Positions 24,188-35,017 of a stretch of DNA of 64,000 nucleotides are shown in pieces. The notes under the pieces are model-generated. The model was not told the origin of the DNA. It did no database searches and was given only the letters and a program-made list of their open reading frames with translations. This DNA comes from Hymenopus coronatus (lineage: Eukaryota; Arthropoda; Insecta; Mantodea; Hymenopodidae), in assembly GCA_030762935.1 (NCBI GenBank), contig CM060900.1, positions 286,892,784-286,956,783 on the forward strand, in the 5' to 3' direction. The stretch's first letter is position 1; each line of letters begins with the position of its first letter. Made by a program: the position numbers and the translations under genes.

Positions 24188-24262
<75 letters not shown>

Positions 24263-24304
24263 GGTTTTAGGGCACAAACTGCTTGGGTTATTAGCGCCCT
24301 AAAG
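24188..24304 (-). mobile_element. 117-bp retroposon with (TAG)n tail and 12-bp TSD
   Basis: The insertion is bounded by the 12-bp direct repeat AAGAATGTGGAG at 24176-24187 and 24305-24316; M1 shows the empty site with one copy. Read on the minus strand it is 44 bp starting TTAGGGCGCTAATAACCC, followed by about 24 CTA/ACT units (24260-24188). This is what a severely 5'-truncated LINE or SINE 3' end with a trinucleotide tail would look like. Confidence 0.8.
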
Positions 24305-25012
24305 AAGAATGTGGAGCTCTACCATAAAAATCCCAGTGAATTTTTGAGACGGCTTATTACCATGGATGAAACTAGGATGCATCACTGCATACCAGAAAAT
24401 AAATCACAGTCACAACAGTGGATTGTACCAGGTGAACCAACTCCATAAAAGGCAAAGTAAATTTTGTCAGCTAACAAGGCGATGGAGAGTGTTTCTGGAA
24501 TGCACAGGGAATTATTTTTATTGATTACTTGGAAAAGGGTAAAAGTATCCTGGTGAATACTACACAAGCTTACTGCAATGTTTGAGTGATGAGGTAAAAA
24601 GAAAAATACCTCATTTGGCAGAAGAAAAAAAATCTTGTTTCATCACGACAACACTCCAGCCCATCGTTCAGTCATTGCAGTGGAAAAAATGTGTGAACTA
24701 AAGTTTGAATTGCTTGAACATCCACCCTATTTGCCACATCTAGCACCCAATGGACTACCACCTGTTCCCAAACCTCAAAAAATGTTTTGGAGGACAAAGA
24801 TTTCACAGCAATGAGGAGGTCATTGATGCGGTAAACAACTATTTTGAGAACCTTGATAAATCCCACTACAGAGGAGATGGTTCCATTAAATTACAACACT
24901 GATATGACAAATGTGTTAGCCTTTCCGGAGATTATGTTGAGAAATAAAGTAAAAAAAATGTTTTTCAATGCTGTATTCATTGAGAGACCTAGGACTTATA
25001 AGCCAACCCTCA

Positions 25013-26039
25013 TTTCTGCATTAATGTTTAGTAGTATTAAATTCACATATCAGACATGTTACATGCCTGTTTATACTTTCCATCATCAATCACTGGAAAA
25101 GCATAACAATTTTATTTCAGTATTTATATATACTTTGTAGCAACAAAATTACTTAAAAACAAAAAAGAAAGAAAAAAAAAAAAATATTGTGTCATTTATC
25201 TCTGCTGAGAATATATTGCATTTTAAAAAATATACGGTCTTCTAAAATGGCTTCAGCATGTTCAACTTTGAATTGCTGTATGCCCTGTAGACATAGAAAG
25301 GTTTGTTTTTGTCACATTCTCTCAAAGTTTAATCTCTCAGCATACACATTAGTTATTACAAAGAGGTATGTCCTTTTTCACCTATTTTTTTCTGTCAAAA
25401 TGAAATATTCAGCTACTACAATAATGATAGTAACAACAAAACTCATTTTTAAGAACTTAACAATGGACGTTTTGGTCTCTGAAAGTCCACTTGATTAAAA
25501 TCCCAAGTATATTTGTCATAATTATGGTTAAAGCTTGTTTTTTTTTTTTTTTTTTTTTTTGTTTTTTTTTTTGTGTTTTTCTTCTGAACTTATAAAAAAG
25601 GTTTATGTCGGATATTGAAATATTAAGAAATTAACAAGAAATGAACTGCATCACTAAATACCTAGGCAGTCAATGATTTCAGCAGTTGTGCACCTAAAGC
25701 CCCACTACCAGTACTTCATTATTCTTTGTTTATCTGAATGCTATGTTCAAAAGTTACTGAGCTCATCACTCCCCACTTAACGAAAGAACCACTTGAAATA
25801 GAAACCTGTAGTACCTAACAATAAAGCATGTAGAGAAAATATTCAACTGAATTCAGACACCTATTGGCAGAAATATATATTTAAAAAAAAGTGAAATTGG
25901 AGCAAAATCTACAAGAACTACCAAAAATCAGAAAGATGGGCAAATTTGGCCTTTTAAAATATGTTATGCTTAGAATATGTATGTTAGAAAAAATGTTTGT
26001 TGGCTAAAAAAACAAACAAACAAAATCACAAATGAACAT
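25013..26039. other. No gene recognised; poly(T) run
   Basis: AT-rich spacer with a T-rich tract at 25538-25572, possibly the tail of an unidentified minus-strand retroposon. Confidence 0.4.
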
Positions 26040-26044
26040 ACACC

Positions 26045-27270
26045 TTTTACCTACTGTTCGACATAGTAGCCAACTTTTTCATCATGTCAAATTTTGGTAC
26101 TAGTTTCAATACGCCCTGTCTGTAGAAGTCCATTTCCCTGGAGTATAGCCATCTGCGGATTGCTGATCTCACTTCTGCATCTGTCACAAAGCATTGGCTG
26201 GCCAGAAATTTCTTCACGAGACCAAACAGATGAAAGTCCAATGGTGCAAGGTCTGGACTGTACATTGAATGCTGGAGCACCTTCCAACCAAATTTGGTGA
26301 TATTCTGATGAACAGCAGCAATAACATGGGGGCGAGCATTGTCATGAAAAAGTTTGACATCGGCAGTATTAATGTTGTGGCATTTGTCACGAAGGGCACA
26401 ACGCAACTTCACGAAAGTTTTAATGTAGGCTGCAGCAATCACAGTGGTCCCAAGTTCAGCGAAGTTCACCAATAAAATACCATGCATATCCCAGAACATT
26501 GTCACAAGCACTTTCCAAGCAGAATGAGTTACTATGAATTTTTCATTTACTGGGGAACCAGCTTGTTTACACTCCATACTTGCCTCTTTTGTTTCGGGCA
26601 TGTAGCAGTATGCCATGACTCATCACCGGTGACTATTCCTTTCAGAAAGGCATGCCCTTCTGCATAGGTGTACAGCATTAAGTGATACAGGCTCGTCATC
26701 ATTCGCTGGCCCTTGTGGTTGTCTGTCAGGTTCTTAGGCACCCAGCCAGCACTAACTTTACAAAGTTTCAACATGTCATGAACAATATCATACGCTGCAC
26801 CATAGGAAATGTTGCACTGTTGTGATAAGGTTTGCAGTTGCATATGCCGGTCTTTCAAAATTGCTGCTTCAATGCTTCTGATATTCTGCAGGGTTGCAGA
26901 ATGTTAGAGGCAAATCACTAAGGTTCACATGGCCCTCTTGGTAGAATGTAAACCATCTGAGGAGATTGTTACAGTCTATACAATCATCCCATACATGCCA
27001 TGTATGTCCCTGTGAATTTCACTCGGTTTATGCCCTTTGGCCAACAAATATCGAGCCAAACGTCTCTGCAGTTCACACGTGGATGATAGTAGCATGCACG
27101 CCATATTTTTTGCCTAATTCATACTTCTCTCACTAGAGCTGCACATGAAACAAAAAATACTCTGTGTAGTGAAAACTTCAAACTACATCTGCATGAAATT
27201 GCAACATTCCAGCTGCAACACCAACACAGAAAAGAATGACTGTGCATTACTTTTTGAGCCTGGTATTTGG
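26045..27270 (-). pseudogene. Mariner M3 transposase pseudogene
   Basis: A D,D34D mariner transposase on the minus strand, of a different lineage from M1/M2 and M4. N-terminal helix-turn-helix pieces near 27095-26980 read RRLARYLLAKGHKPSEIH in one frame. The frame 26858-26547 gives ISYGAAYDIVHDMLKL, then WVPKNL and TGDESW (first Asp). After a frameshift near 26600 the frame 26616-26047 carries SPVNEKFIVTHSAWKVLVTMFW, FHDNARPH (second Asp) and YSPDLAPLDFHLF (third Asp), ending in a DFYRQGVLKLVPKFD block. All three catalytic aspartates are present, but frameshifts prevent expression. The outer end near 27244-27266 reads TGCATTACTTTTTGAGCC, a possible inverted repeat; its partner on the left was not found. 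Confidence 0.82.
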
Positions 27271-27899
27271 GCTTTGTGTTAAGAGGTATTACAGTTTTAA
27301 GAAATTAGAGGTATTGATATTGCTGTTCTTATTTTCACTGTTTGCATTGAGATGATGATGGGTCTCTGTTAAACTTATGGATAAATTTCAGTTAATTTGC
27401 AAGAATGCAAAAGATATTTCAGAAGGTGTCCCCTTAAAATATAAGTGATACTTTATGATGATCTGGTTGTAATTTACAAGGTGGTATCTAAATTACTGAA
27501 AGCAGACATTATTTGATTGGAAATCGGGGACACATTCTGGATTTTCATAAAGGGCATGTTGAGTAACTCCATTTTATAAATGCAAGTACATGATAAAATA
27601 GGGGTGACTCTAAACCTGTTTCATAGCACAGAATAATGCACTAATGGACTTAAAAATAAAAATATGAATTATTCATTGTAAAGAATATGCACCATTATAG
27701 ATCCATGTAAGCAATTTTTATTAAGGATAAAAAAAATTATACTTATTTACAGGTCACATAAAATAATTGGAGCAGAAGTATTTAATTTTATGTTTGGTTT
27801 GTATAATGAAACAATATGTGCCTGTATGTATAATAAAACCAAAAGAACTTTTATGAACTCCATCATCACCAGTTTATTTAAATGTGAATTCTGCTCCTC

Positions 27900-28491
27900 T
27901 GTTTTCATTGGAAAGTTTCTTAATGACATTGTCATAAATCAAAAGTAGGTATTTCAATTTCAAAAACAGTTCTTTTTTGGTGAATAATATTCCAAGGGGA
28001 CTAAAATCTTTCTTGTGACTAGGTTGCTCTGAGGTAATTATGCATTCTTCTTAATGCTGAAAATTCTCTCTCTACTGATGGAGTAATGGCCAAACAGAAC
28101 AGAATTACAGGAGGTGATTAATTGTTTCACTCCAAATACACTTCTCTGGCAACATTGATGGGATAACTGTTTCCTTACTGATCTGTGGGTCTGGTGCAAC
28201 AACTCCCAGTCTTGGGTGCCACAAGTACTTGCTGGATATTGGATGCAAGAGATTAAATAACAGATCCATTACTCATCCATATCATAGATAATGCTGGAAG
28301 TGCTGGCTGGCTATCTTGTCATACACAAATCTTCTTGTTAAATTATCATTCACACGAACTAGTTCTTCTACACTAATGGGCTTAACTTGTGTTAGAATGT
28401 TTTGTTTATTCACTATCCACCAATATTGTATTTGAACACAGAAATAGTCTGTGAGGAAATTTAAGTCTAAATTTTTGTCTAGTCTTTCCAC
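27900..28491 (-). pseudogene. hAT-like transposase C-terminal relic
   Basis: Minus-strand translation near 28080-28010 gives SVEREFSALRRMHNYLRAT followed by SQERF, closely matching the conserved C-terminal dimerisation motif of hAT transposases and domesticated ZBED-like proteins. An open frame upstream at 28491-28282 (69 codons, with NLTRRFVYDKIASQHFQ) may belong to it but has no recognised motif. No inverted repeats or 8-bp duplication were found, and stops are frequent. Confidence 0.5.
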
Positions 28492-28552
28492 TAGAATTCT
28501 TATTTCTTAAAAAGGATTTTAACATGTATGCACACTTGTGTTGTGAATATAC

Positions 28553-28765
28553 AAAATGAAATGGTGTTTTATTTATAAACGCTCTTTAGCTGCTGTGGTT
28601 CTCAGCTTCCTATTCTATACTGGGCATGAAAGATCGCTAATTTTGTTCAGAGGCCTCTCTATCAGGCTTGAGGTTCTTTTATGTGCCGTAAATCTACGAC
28701 ACAGGATCAGTGACTTTACTTCTTTTCCAAAGGATGCCATGCTAAGGCTTTTACGCCCGGACACA
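28553..28765 (-). other. LINE-A 3' untranslated tail module
   Basis: In element orientation this starts near TTAGCATGGC, passes through CGTAGATTTACGGCAC and ends near TAAAGAGCGTTTATAAATAAAAC. The same module, with substitutions, forms the tail of SINE-D at 61655-61822. It may be the LINE-A 3' UTR or a separate unit lying at its end. Confidence 0.55.
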
Positions 28766-28789
28766 TAGAAGCCAGTTGCTTCATAAAAA

Positions 28790-31774
28790 GGGTACTATGT
28801 GTAAAAATTTAGTGACCAATCCACAAGCGAGCCAATATCACCTCCTCCCAACAAGATATACAAGAGGAGGTTACCCAGTTATAGGGATGTCCTTCACTTC
28901 CCTAAGCTTGTTCCTGAACACTCTTCATGCCAGAACAAAAGCACCACTTTCCGCAAAACAAGCCTGAAGTCCAAAGATGTTACAAAAGCGATTACAGTAC
29001 TTTGTTGCTTGGGGCCGCGCCGTGGCCGAGTGGTTAGACCACTAGCCTCTCACCTAGACGGCCGGGGTTCGATCCCAAGAGACCGCATGTGAGATTTGTG
29101 GTGGACAAAGCGGCGCTGGGGCGGGTTTCCTCCGGGTACTCCGGTTTCCCCCGCCATCGCATTCCACCGGTGCTCCATCATCATTCATGTATCATCAGTG
29201 TCACCGCCTGCGGTGCCATTAGTAGTTAAAGCGGGCGTTAAACACTACCCAAAAAAAAAAATACTTTGTTGCATTGTTGCCATCTTGGCTGCTAAATCTG
29301 CCAGTTCATTCCCTGGCAAGCCCACGTGGCCAGGTATCCATGCACACTGCACATTAATGCTGGTAGTAAGTAAAATGTTGAGGATGTCCTAAATGCACTG
29401 CATGATAGGATGGTGTTTGCACAATGCACAAATGCTCTGAAGTGCACCAAGCATACAGAATGGCTCGGTATATGGCATAAAATTCTGCGGTGTAAATGGA
29501 TGTTCTGCTATGCAAACTGAAAGTATACGGTTTGCTCCCAGTAACAAAGGCACAGTTGATACACTTACTTCCATGGGTGTATATAAAAATTCTAAAATAA
29601 CAAGTATGGATACTAAACACAGGCATTGCAGATTTCTTGTAAACTGTCATTTTGAGGTCTACAAGGGATGTAGTACAAAACCAAGGTAGGTGCACTCTCT
29701 CCCCCTTGAAAAACATGCAAGGCATTTCAATATTTTGCTTCTGAAGAAGCTCATGAAAACAAAAACTTGCAGGCTTTGGGCTAAGTGAGAGATTTATATA
29801 ATGTTTGTCCAGCTTGGTATAGAAAAGTTGGATAAACATTGGATGTGCAGACATGCACACAAGCCCACAGCTATAATTAGCTAGCATGACAACAGGTGGA
29901 CATCACAGAGGGGGTTCTGCTGATTCAGCGTAGACCTACAACTAGGCTAGTTACAGTGTCCAACCTTCTCAGTGTTGATGGTTGTACTGAAGAATAAACA
30001 ATGCACCAATAGTCTTAATTTGGATTGAATCAGTGCATAATAAAGATGCAAAAACACTGTCCAATCTGCTCCCCAAGATTTGCCACTTAGTATCTGCAAA
30101 ATATTGACAGAACGGTCACATTACACTTTCACCTGTGCTATACGTAGTGAACAGCAAAGTTTCTGATTGAATATCAACCCAAGGAATCTTGCCTCATCTG
30201 CAAATGGAAGTAAATCTTGACCAAGTTGAAGTAAAGGTGGAAATCGCCTTCCGCGGCACAAGAAGTTGACACAGAGTGACTTCTTAGGTGAGAAATGAAA
30301 GCCAGTTTTAGAACTCCAATCAGAAAGATTGTCTGAATACTGCTGCAGATGGTGTTCTAAAAACAATGTATGCTGAAAAGTACAAAAGATGGCAAAGTCG
30401 TCTACAAATAAGCAGGACAAGACACTTGGGGGAGCATATTGCAAAATAGAATTAATCGCTACAGCAAATAGCATCATGCATAATACTAATCCCTGTGGCC
30501 TTCCATTCTCTTGAATAAAAGAATTAAAAAAAACTGAGCTGACTCTTACTCAGAAAATGTGGTTTCTCATAAACTCCTGAAAGAGCAAAGGTAAGACATC
30601 CACGTATATTCCAGTTGTGAAGGGAATGTAATATCCTGCATGCCAGCATGTATCATAAGCCTTCTTGAAGTCAAAAAATATCCCAAATGTTTGACAGTTC
30701 TTAAGAAAGCCATTCATGATTTGTATCGATAGTGATACAAGGTGGTCAACTACTGACCAATGCTTTGAAAACCAAACTGGGTGTTTGTCAGTAGATTGTG
30801 GAATTGCAGCCACCACACCAACCATACATGATCATGCATTCCATTACCTTGCAATTGCCACTGGTGAGGGAAATAGGATGGTGGCTGGACAGAAGATAAG
30901 GGTCCTTTCCAGGTTTCAAAATAGGTATGATGGTGGCCTCTTGGCACTCTCCTGGAAAAGTGGCATCAACATAGAAACAATTTTAGACCTCGAGCAGGAA
31001 AGCTTTACTTTCAGGAGAGAGATGTTGCAACATTAGGATGTGGATTCCATCTGGATTTGGTGCAGAGTTTTGCAAAGATGAAAGTGCATGGTGTAACTCG
31101 GCCATGGTCAAAAGGCGATTGTAATCGTCAAGTTTTCCAGAACAAAAGGAGAACCATTGAGATTCCACCTGAGCCTTAACTAGAAGAAACTCAGGTGAAT
31201 AATTGAGCTAGATACCTTAGCAAAAGCACTGCCTAAAGTATTAGCCATGTGAAATGTGTCAACAACAGCACCGGCAGCTGTTTTGAGACTGACAATTACT
31301 ATATAGGTAGATTTTCTGGCCACATGCCTCAACTTATCCTATACAACAGAGAAAGGGGTACATTGATTAAATGAAGCTACAAATTTGCTCCATGATGTCT
31401 TTTTGCTATCCTTAACAACTTGTCTAGATTTTTCATGCATCTTCTTATATTGCATAAGGTTATCTAGTATAGGCCAATGCTAGAAAACCCTGAGAGCACA
31501 TCTGCAAGCATGAATGGCATTCCGGCAATCATCGGTCCACCAAAGTACCGTAAAGCATGGGATTGGCCGGTCAACCCTGGAATAGATTGTTCAGCAGTAG
31601 AAAGATTTATCTCTGTGGGTTGTTTGACTAAAAAGTGCATAGAGTCGAGTTCAGAGAAGTTAAAAATGACGAAGCAAAAGTTAAGTTTCCAGCTGGCTTT
31701 ATCAAAGTGCCATCTAGGTAAACATGTGGGATATACATTCATATGTTAAGACATGTTAAGAAGTCACTAGAATG
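28790..31774 (-). pseudogene. LINE-A ORF2, reverse transcriptase and RNase H part
   Basis: The C-terminal two thirds of ORF2. RT blocks run on the minus strand: a QFGFQ-like block near 30770, VDHLVSLSIQIMNGFLKNCQ at about 30745-30690, FFDFKKAYD at about 30675-30650, then FVDDFAIFC at about 30413-30387, the catalytic motif C with both aspartates intact, and KSLCVNFLCRGRR. RNase H follows near 29580-29400: IYTHGSK (the usual first Asp is His), TAEFYAIYRAILY (Glu kept). The frame is broken at many points, including the loss of the expected PQGS block. A SINE with an 11-bp duplication splits the RNase H C-terminal region. The last coding trace, GRRxYWLA, lies near 28855. Confidence 0.8.
29009..29261 (+). 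mobile_element. SINE-A, full-length copy with 11-bp TSD
   Basis: A tRNA-derived SINE of 253 bp. The A-box region GTGGCCGAGTGGTTAGACCA and the B-box GGTTCGATCCC are intact, the body contains the GGTACTCCGGTTTCCCCC segment, and the tail is an 11-A run after GGGCGTTAAACACTACCC. Perfect duplications TACTTTGTTGC flank it at 28998-29008 and 29262-29272. It is the most consensus-like of the five SINE-A copies here, which suggests the youngest. It lies in LINE-A, opposite to it in orientation. Confidence 0.9.
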
Positions 31775-31776
31775 TA

Positions 31777-33086
31777 CGAGGGGCATACTGAAAGTCACGA
31801 GCAACCCATTGTAAAAATTTAAATTTCAACAATGTAACGAAACGAATTGCAGGATTGTAATCTACAGACTTTAAGCCACATGTTGACATATTGTGACATC
31901 ATTAGCTTCTATCACGTGACCACAGACGGTGTTTGAAAAATGGTTGACATTGATGTTTCGTTTCGACAGCGAGCTGTCATTGAATTTCTTGTGAAAGAAG
32001 GAAAATCTGCTCCTGAAATTCATCTCAGACTTCAACGTGTGTATGGAGGTGTCTGCATGGGTGCCAGCAGTGTTAGAAGATGGGTGAAACATTTCAAAGA
32101 TGGAAACACCAGCCTGCAAAATGCGCCTCGTAGCAGGCGTACTCGAACTGCCTCTACAGAATGCAACAAGGAAAGAGTTGATGAGCTCATTACAGGAGAT
32201 AGGCATTTCACTGTGAATGAAATTGCTGCGCAACTTGGAATAGGACATAATGCAGTGCAAGAAATGATCCACAGCTTGGGTTATCGAAAGGTCTGTGCCC
32301 GTTGGGTCCCCCGTTTATTGACTGAAGACCACAAACTTCAGAGAAGAACCATTGCACAAAACCTTCTTCAGAGATTTCATAATGAAGGTGATGAATTTTT
32401 GACGTGTACTGTGACTGGAGATGAGAGCTGGTTCCATCACTATGAGCCAGAAACGAAACATCAGAGTATGGAATGGCACCACTTGAACTCACCATCGAAG
32501 AAGAAAGCGAAGACAGTGCAGTCTGTAGGAAAAGTTATGGGAAGTGTCTTTTGGGATGCACAAGGTTGCATTCTGGTTGACTTTCGAACCTGGACAAACC
32601 ATAAATTCTGCCCGCAACATCAAGACACTTCTGAAGCTCCGTCGGGCTTTGCATGATAAATGCCCTGGAAAGAGGATCATCCTTCAACAGGATAATGCGC
32701 GTCTGCATACTGCCCGTGCCACTATGGAGAAGATAAGGGCATTAGGGTGGGAAACTCTTCCACAGCCTCCCTACAGTCCCGACTTGGCACCCTCTGACTA
32801 CCATCTTTTCGGTTCTGTGAAGGAACAGATGCGTGGCTAACGCTACAAGAAGCTGGAGGATATTCGGAAAGCAGTGCATCAGGGTCTGCGGGCAGCTGGA
32901 GCGGAGTTCTATTACAAGGACATTTTCAAACTTGTAGAACGATGGGAAAAATGTGTGCAAAACAATGGAGACTATGTCGAAAAGTGAAAGAAAGTCTGTA
33001 GATTTTGATGATGTATTTGGTTTGGCTTAAAAATAAATATTAAGATTGTAAAACAGTGTTGCTCATGACTTTCAGTATGCTCCTCG
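31777..33086 (+). mobile_element. Mariner M4, complete element with TA target duplication
   Basis: A 1310-bp mariner. Inverted repeats of 29 nt, beginning CGAGG(G/A)GCATACTGAAAG, lie at both ends and differ at two positions. TA flanks both sides (31775-31776 and 33087-33088). LINE-B shows the undisturbed site with a single TA at about 56409-56410. It is structurally complete but its transposase is broken. Confidence 0.95.
31940..32987 (+). pseudogene. Mariner M4 transposase, one frameshift and one stop from open
   Basis: A mariner transposase of about 349 codons. The open part 31940-32656 includes the N-terminal helix-turn-helix (VDIDVSFRQRAVIEFLVKEG, then SSVRRWVKHFKDG), the second HTH (FTVNEIAAQLGIGHNAVQEM), the linker WVPRLLTEDHKLQRR and TGDESWFHHYEPETKHQS with the first catalytic Asp. 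A one-base shift near 32585 moves the frame; it continues as PGQTINSARNIKTLLKL, QQDNARLH (second Asp) and YSPDLAPSDYHLF (third Asp). Thirty-four residues separate the last two aspartates, as D,D34D requires. A TAA at 32838-32840 precedes the final RYKKLEDIRKAV...ERWEKCVQNNGDYVEK, which ends at TGA 32985-32987. Of the five mariner copies this is the least decayed. Confidence 0.9.
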
Positions 33087-33088
33087 TA

Positions 33089-33633
33089 AATCAGAGATGA
33101 CATACCATTGTAAGGAAACTGCTAACTGTGGTGAACAAACTACTATACCAAGGTGAGAAAAGCTATGAAAGGTGTCAGACAAAAAGGTGCTCAGGAGAGC
33201 TAAGTTAGTATTGTCCAAGAAATTTGCAATTTGTCTCCCTCTCATAGAAACTAGAAACCCAAGGTTAGCCCAAAGTGGGTGATGGGAATTCATGTCGTCC
33301 ATCATCAGAAAAAGTGCTGGTAGCTGCAAAACTAGATCTTCTAAATCTGGCAGCTTAATCCTCACAGTGACGGACTGGATATCAGGTTGTAAGGATTTGG
33401 ATTCTGCAAGGATATCACCCCTGATAAGTATCATAGTGCTCCCATGTGCAGGAATACCCTCTTCTTGTGACAAATCACACTGTACAGAGGAGTGCTGCCT
33501 GATGTAAGGTGTCCTGTGGATGGAACATTGTCTCTTCTAAGCATATGACCATAGGCTAATTCTGCTGGAACAAAAAATCAAGCTCTAGTCGATGTACTCT
33601 AATTCTGCATATATTCCACTGTAGGATAGCCAT
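33089..33633 (-). pseudogene. LINE-A ORF2, endonuclease start
   Basis: The start of ORF2, cut off from the rest by mariner M4. ATG at 33633-33631 begins MAI..., matching the MAILQ start of LINE-B ORF2. The open frame 33473-33072 carries APE-type endonuclease features: MILIRGDILAES, then a DMNSHHPLW block in place of the usual GDFNAHHPLWG, and a GRQIANFLDNTNLALL stretch typical of this endonuclease family. The enzyme nicks target DNA to prime reverse transcription. The catalytic Glu block near the N-terminus is in another frame. Confidence 0.75.
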
Positions 33634-33659
33634 TGTTTAGCGGATAAGTTATAGATTGA

Positions 33660-35017
33660 AAGACATTTCTGCATATTGGGCTGTGCTGGCTGGCTTAATT
33701 TATTCCCTTTTGTTGTCGGACTTACACTTTTTTCATGAACATGATACTGTAGCTTATGCACTGGTAGTGAGGGCAGAATCCTCCTGTTACATCTCCTCCA
33801 GGAGGAAGAACTTTTCCAATAGAGAAGGAATAGAGGTACAGATTGACGAAGATAGTGGTCACCGATCTGTGCTCCGCCCAGAAGATTCCTCAGAAGAGGG
33901 TCTACGTGGAGGATGGCATGTTTTTTTTTTTTTTTTCACCTTAGATATTGTTGGAGCAGACTTTACACATTTTTTCAAGAAGTCCATTCTAATATAGCTG
34001 ATTTTGAAGGTTATCTCTGTTGCAGAATGTGTCACAGGTTTGCTAGTCTTATTGCCTGAGGTTGACTGTTTGGGTGACAGTTTTGCTGGACTGCTCTTTA
34101 TGGTGGCAGATAGTGATGTAGACATAGATGGTGAAGTCTGTGGTAGTGCTCTGGCTATAAGAATCTCTCTGCTGGTGGGCCCATTTTTTTCACAGGTCTG
34201 TGTCACGATTTTCTGACTCGGTACCAGTTCAGCTGCAACTGAGCTATAAGTGCCAGAGTACATAACAGAGGGTTGATGGTGGTGCAGGGGCTCAGTATTC
34301 TGAGAAGGACACTTTCTCTCTCACCCATATCTCCTGGATTGCTTGGGAACTAGATGGGTGTTCCCCACTGCAATTTACACAAGATGGAGGGGTAGTATAA
34401 GTTTCATCACGTGATGCATCTCCACAGGTAGCACATGTAGACAGACCGGTAAAAAATTTGCTGGTATCCCAAAGCGCTGACACTTGTAATATCTGAATGG
34501 GTCCAGAATATAAGGTCTAACCTTGATGGCTTCATATCCTGCCTTAATCCTTTGAGGGAGATCTACCAAACAAAGGTAAGGAACAGGGTGCGAGTAGGCA
34601 CGAATTCACCATTTACCTTCCGTTGAACCCTATACATTGGTGAGACATCATGTTCTGCCAGATTTTGTTGAATCTCCTCAGTGGACAATTTGTCCAATGA
34701 GCAGGTGGTGACAATGCCACACAAGGAGTTCAATGTCTTGTGCTTTTCGATCTTAACTGGATAGCTACTTAACATAGTTCCCTTCAGTAGGATAGCTGCC
34801 TGGGAAGTTGAAAGTGCCTCAACCAGGAGCATACTGTTGCATGTTCTAATGCATGATTGGACTGGACCAATAATTTTATCTAAACACTTTTGGTTCGCGA
34901 AAGTGCTAACTGACATAATTTTCTTCCTTCCTCTGTCTGGATATAACTGTAGCAAGGACCACTAGACTCAACTACTAATTTTACATACACATTAGCTTTT
35001 GGTTTGTTTTTTGCCAT
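33660..35017 (-). pseudogene. LINE-A ORF1, gag-like with CCHC zinc knuckles
   Basis: ORF1 of I/Jockey-group LINEs encodes a nucleic-acid-binding protein. The start is MAKNKPKANVYVKLVVES (ATG 35017). The frame then shifts to SCIRTCNSMLLVEALSTSQAA and KIEKHKTLNSLCGIV (about 34850-34715), a region shared with LINE-B. Zinc knuckles follow: CQRF with its partner residues (about 34495), then CATCGDASRDETYTTPPSC and CVNCSGEH (about 34430-34350). A Ser/Pro/Thr-rich tail with SYSSVAAELVPSQ-like sequence is near 34255-34215. Frameshifts separate these parts, so no full protein is possible. Confidence 0.78.

Larger units (their letters stand above)
23724..24955 (+). pseudogene. Mariner M2 transposase pseudogene (D,D34D type)
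   Basis: A transposase that would cut and paste the element at TA sites. The start region reads MNDLEKRAVIKYFHLKGL (from 23724), the first helix-turn-helix. The frame shifts near 23815 and continues in the open frame 23817-24302 (SYSMIKRWVAEFKMG, then TTPEIVEKIHHLVLED, then ARWVPCLLTPDQKLQRK). The retroposon interrupts it after VSV. Beyond it, MDET (about 24362) keeps the first catalytic Asp, although the usual next Trp is Arg. FHHDN (about 24640) keeps the second in another frame. The third lies at GACTAC near 24752, preceded by a one-base shift and a Ser-to-Asn change. The C-terminal NEEVIDAVNNYFENLDKSHYR block is near 24810-24870. Several stops remain. Confidence 0.8.
23545..25012 (+). mobile_element. 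Mariner M2 with both inverted repeats
   Basis: A mariner element about 1.47 kb long, including a 117-bp retroposon plus its duplicated site. Terminal inverted repeats: 23545-23572 on the left and about 24985-25012 on the right, matching at about 23 of 28 positions. No clean TA duplication is visible at the ends. It shares its transposase sequence with M1. Inside it are an inverted duplication at 23888-23958 and a retroposon at 24188-24304. Confidence 0.85.

Noticed and set aside
25187..25498. 103-codon plus-strand ORF
   Set aside because: No motif, no splice context and low-complexity upstream; consistent with chance.
29012..29085. Possible tRNA gene with good A and B boxes
   Set aside because: No acceptor-stem pairing, an A tail, target duplications and four other copies show it is a SINE head. 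The same applies to 23000, 40045, 45720, 50165 and 61540.
32208..32495. Minus-strand ORF of 95 codons
   Set aside because: Shadow of the mariner M4 transposase on the plus strand.
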